Positions 60,473 through 64,000 of a stretch of DNA of 64,000 nucleotides are shown piece by piece (position 1 is the first letter of the stretch; each line of letters opens with the position of its first letter). Where the stretch lies: the NCBI GenBank assembly GCA_018894105.1, contig CM032126.1, forward strand, positions 25,828,391-25,892,390, written 5' to 3'. Origin of the DNA: Jacaranda mimosifolia. Taxonomy: Eukaryota; Streptophyta; Magnoliopsida; Lamiales; Bignoniaceae. Under the pieces are notes generated by a model. That model was not told where the DNA came from. It did not search any database and worked only from the letters and a program-made list of their open reading frames with translations. The translations under genes and the position numbers were made by a program.

Positions 60473-61929
60473 CTAAGAAGTATTCAAATAAGCCCTAACT
60501 TTCTCTTTAAGATGAATAACACTGGCGCGGGTATGACTGGATTTGCGAAGAAGGCGTTCAAGCTTGTAGTTCATGGAATCAACAAGTGTTTCTGGGCGGC
60601 TGACGAGGGTTTCCACTGTTTTGGTAAGATCATCCAGTTTTGCTTCAACTCCAATACCTACTTTACTAGTTTTTCCTTGAGCTTTCCTTGGTGTCTTAAT
60701 GGGAGTTGGACGAACAAGGCTGGATTGCTCAAACTTTGAGCTGATGGGTATTGGAGTTTTAGATTTCTGGGGGCGAAGTTTAATACTGCTAGGAGTTCAT
60801 CCGACCCCCTTAAACCATCCATCATCATCAATATATTGAATTCTCATTTTCCTTAGGCTGGCTAGATCTAAAACCTTATGGTCACGTTCCCCCTCAATCC
60901 AGGCATCAGGGAAAAACACTCCATCACTTTTAAAGATATGTGTGAGAAGCATAGAGTAGGGAAGATTTTTGGCTTGATGGGAGAATGAATAAACCATATA
61001 TTTCAGAAAGATAAAACCAAGATTTACAAGCTCTTACTTGATCGCTTTAGCCATAAAATAATGCTCATGAAATGAAGATCAGTAGCATGCCCTCCACTTG
61101 AAATCAGGGCAGAAAAAATAGAGTAGCTGAACAACTTATGCAGTAAAATATGTTCAATTTTCATTTTGTTCAAGCCAGCACTTCCAAAAAAAATACTATT
61201 TTCCTCCCCAAAAGAGTTGATAGATTTCATCATAAGTAACATTGGAATAAGATAAATCACCAAAATTGAAAATTTTGGTACCATCATTTAGAATATCAAA
61301 TAGAAAATTCAGCTTTGAATGAGATAGCACAATCTTTTTATCAAGAACATAAGACTCCACAAAGATATCAGAATCAAATCAATGAAAGTAAAATTTGAGT
61401 AAAATTGCTTGACTAAGTAAGGATATGAACGTTCATCAATTTTGATCAGATTATCCCACTTTAATCCACAAACCCAGTCAATAGCATCATATTTTTTGGC
61501 AAAGAGTGAAATTTGATAGCCCTACCACAATTCAGATTGTGACTAGAGATTTTCTTGTCAAAGCATGCTAAAGCTTCAAAGAGTCAAATTTTAAGGAGGA
61601 TTGAAGCTTACTGAAATTCCAGTCCTCAATTTCTTCAGGACGAGTAGGAGCAAGGGGACTATGGCTAGAAATATTTCCTTTAGAACCAGTGGGTTTTTCA
61701 GGACTACCCATGGAGGTATCCTTATTGCCTAGTTCTTCACTGCCAAGATGCATTGGTTTGTCAGAGGAGAATGACTGATCCTCATCAATAGTGGAGTCAT
61801 TGTACCATTTCAATAACACTGCAACTTCATAAACTTGAACAGGATCAAGTTCGGAGGGAGATGATGGATGTTTTTTTTTTTTTTTGAGTAAGATTCCCCA
61901 GCATCCAATTTTGCTGTCTGTTTAGGCAT
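60473..61929 (-). pseudogene. env-like ORF of the SIRE-type element, frameshifted
   Basis: ATG at 61929 opens MPKQTAKLDAGESYS and then runs into a homopolymer of 15 A's (61871-61885), after which the frame is lost. The continuing text (EVAVLLKWYNDST, then LGSEELGNKD) is in another register. Further on lies KNLPYSMLLTHIFKSDGV (about 60960-60900), typical of the putative plant transposon protein found downstream of pol in SIRE elements. The C-terminus is a coiled-coil-like segment (VEAKLDDLTKTVETLVSRP) ending at TAG 60473-60475. Its role in living elements is unproven; an envelope function is only a proposal. Confidence 0.7.
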
Positions 61930-62162
61930 GGCAAAATTTTTCTGAAGAGAGAAAAGGGAAGGCGAAGGGAATTTTTCTGAACGAAAGAGAAAGGGTTTTT
62001 CTCTTTTCTATAGGGGAAGAGGAAATGCCAGTTTTATTGAAATGAGATTTTTGAAAAATGGAAGGAATTAAATGGTTGATGTGATGCACGCAAAAATAGG
62101 CATTGAGAAAGGAAGGAGATGCAGTTATTTTTGGTGCATAATAACTTCCATATTTCAATGTG

Positions 62163-64000
62163 TTAACTAATCTCGCCAAAATCATATTTTGATTTAATTC
62201 CTAATTTATCTCTAATGCACACAAATTTCTTTTCTTCCAAAGCTTTTGTGAAGATGTCTGCAAGTTGATTCTCAGAGGAAATAAAATCAATTGATATATC
62301 GCCCTTATTCAAATGATCACGTAGTAAATGATGTTTGATTTCAATATGTTTTGTGAGTGAATGCATAATTGAATTTTTAGAAATGCTAATAGCACTGGAA
62401 CTATCACATAAAATGGGCACACAATGCACATTAATACCAAAATTATGTCATATGTGTTTCATCCACAACACCTAGGTGCAGCAATTGCCCAAGGCCATAT
62501 ATCCTACCTCGATTGTGGATAATGCAACTATACTTTGCTTTTTACTGCACCATGAAACCAAGTAATTTTCCAGCAGTTGGCAACCACCATTGGTACTTTT
62601 CCTGTCTATCTTGCAACCAGCATAGTCCGCATCATAATAGCTTATGAGAGTAAAAGATCTAGAATGTAGATGCCATAAGCCATAGTTGGATGTTCCCTTA
62701 AGATATCTCAATATTCTTTTCATAGCATTTAAATGGGATTCCTTTGGATTGGACTGGAATCTAGCACATAAGTATGTTGAAAACATAATATCTAGATGGC
62801 TAGCAGTTAAATAGAGTAAGCTACCAATAATACCTCTGTAGACCTTATCGTCTACTTTCTTACCATCCTCATCAAGTTCAAGTCTGGTAGTTGTACTCAT
62901 AGGAGTGATTGCAGAGTTGCATTCACTTATTCCAAACTTCTTTAGAAGTTCCTTTGTTTATTTTTCTTGTGATATGAATGTCCCTTTCTGAGTTTGCTTC
63001 ACTTGAAGTCCCAAGAAGAAGTTGAACCCTCCCATTAAGCTCATTTCAAATTCTTGTTTCATTTTCTCAGCAAACTCTCGACAAAGTAGATCATTAGTAG
63101 TGCCAAAATAATGTCATCAACATAAATTTGAATAATGAGAGAACCATTTTCTTGGTGCTTAGTGAACAATGTGGTATCTAATATTCCTATAGAAAAACTA
63201 TTATTTATGAGAAAGTTACTCGAATGATCATACCAAGTCTTAGGTGCTTGTTTTAATCCATATAAAGCCTTTGTCAATTTAAAAACAGGTTGAGGAAAAC
63301 TTTGATTTTTGAAATTGGGCAGTTGCTCTATATAAACTTCTTCTTTTATGAATCCATTTAGAAAAGAACTTTTAATGTCCATTTGATAGAGCATAAATAT
63401 TTTATGAGATGCAAAGACAAGAAGTATTCTAATTGATTCTAACCTGGCAACTGGAGCAAATGTTTTATCGTAGTCAATGCCCTCTTATTGACTGTAGGCT
63501 TTTACTACTAGTCTGGCTTTGTTCCTGGTAATTTTACCATTTTCATCTAGCTTATTCTGAACATCCACTTGGTACCAACATTTGGATGGTCTGATGGCCA
63601 TTCTACCATGTTCCAGACTTTATTCTTTTCAAATTGAGCAAATTCTTCCTTCATTGCTTCAATCCAGAATAGATCTTTTAATGTCTCTTTGACATCCTTA
63701 GGTTCAATCATTAAAATGAGGGCACAATTGGATTCATTTGGTGGAACTTGTCTGGTTTTATATTTGGTAGTTATTCCAGCTTGTGGATCTCCAATGATTT
63801 TGTCAGTAGGGTAACTGGAAGCATGTTTTAATTTTCTGGTTCTTTGTTCAGCCCTTTCTACTGACTCGCTAAAATCAAGTTCATCAGTGGGATTTATTTC
63901 CTCAAATGATTTCGATTCCTCTTGGTTTGATGTAGATGGCTTAAGTTCTGGAATCTTGACTGGTTCTTCGAATCCTACAACTTCTTTGCTCAAGGTTTCC
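62163..64000 (-). pseudogene. SIRE-type pol: RT and RNase H, multiple breaks
   Basis: From the right edge leftwards: a pre-RT linker (TDKIIGDPQAG), then MKEEFAQFEKNKVWNMVEWP and a frameshift near 63553. Next come FAPVARLESIRIL after a stop, QMDIKSSFLNGFIKEEVYIE, LTKALYGLKQAPKTWYD and IYVDDIIL. A one-base deletion near 63104-63107 breaks the frame just after this YVDD active site. The frame resumes as FEMSLMGGFNFFLGLQ, with a TAA near 62958. RNase H follows (YDADYAG, DRKSTNGGCQ, ADIFTKAL) with TAG and TGA between 62430 and 62475, ending at 62163. Integrase lies beyond the edge. Confidence 0.88.

Larger units (their letters stand above)
58747..64000 (-). mobile_element. SIRE-type Ty1/copia retrotransposon, 3' half
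   Basis: A minus-strand element enters from the right edge. It shows pol (RT, RNase H), then an env-like ORF, a polypurine tract and a 1.3-kb 3' LTR, the order of SIRE/Maximus copia elements. The 5' LTR, gag, protease and most of integrase are outside the window. The coding parts have stops and frameshifts. Confidence 0.88.

Overview
The window reads as an AT-rich, repeat-dominated stretch of a flowering plant nuclear genome, most likely a dicot. The evidence is plant-type CACTA transposons, Ty1/copia and L1-type retrotransposons with plant-style domain order, a fragment of a plant pararetrovirus (Caulimoviridae), and one host gene of the plant serine-rich-related type. I cannot name the species. 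I see no convincing rRNA or tRNA gene, CRISPR array or bacterial-style operon.

Layout, left to right. 1-845: flank. 846-6489: CACTA-1, a degenerate element with a minus-strand TNPA-like remnant and 94-bp tandem subterminal repeats. 6880-15381: CACTA-2, structurally complete (34-bp terminal inverted repeats, perfect TCT duplication). Its TNP2 gene lacks the catalytic core and its TNPA gene carries two stops. 16292-20841: copia-1 on the minus strand, with two 264-bp LTRs differing at two bases, a gag-pol with six in-frame stops and a deletion of the RT active-site block. 21074-25614: a 5'-truncated L1-type LINE with a poly(A) tail and a 9-bp target-site duplication.

27164-52362 is the largest structure: two inverted copies of a roughly 9-10 kb non-coding CACTA-like element (27164-39168 and 43199-52362), separated by copia-2 (39292-43198), a deletion derivative that has lost RT and RNase H. 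The left copy alone carries a rearranged endogenous pararetrovirus fragment (35602-37850) with pieces of protease/RT, coat protein, promoter/leader with a tRNA-Met primer site, and movement protein.

54193-58461 holds two copies of a small TIR element flanking the only intact host gene (56543-57157, minus, 204 aa). The second copy begins about 90 bp upstream of that gene's probable TATA box. 58747-64000 is the 3' half of a SIRE-type copia element (3' LTR, polypurine tract, broken env-like ORF, broken pol) that runs off the right edge.

The genes do not form a pathway. The window records successive insertions and decay: nearly every transposon ORF is broken. No new enzymatic system is evident. 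The most interesting signals are structural: the giant inverted pair, the recombined pararetrovirus, a GGCCCA-rich island carried by the large element, tRNA-like modules at the same place in both CACTA elements, and an excess of TAG among premature stops in two of the elements.
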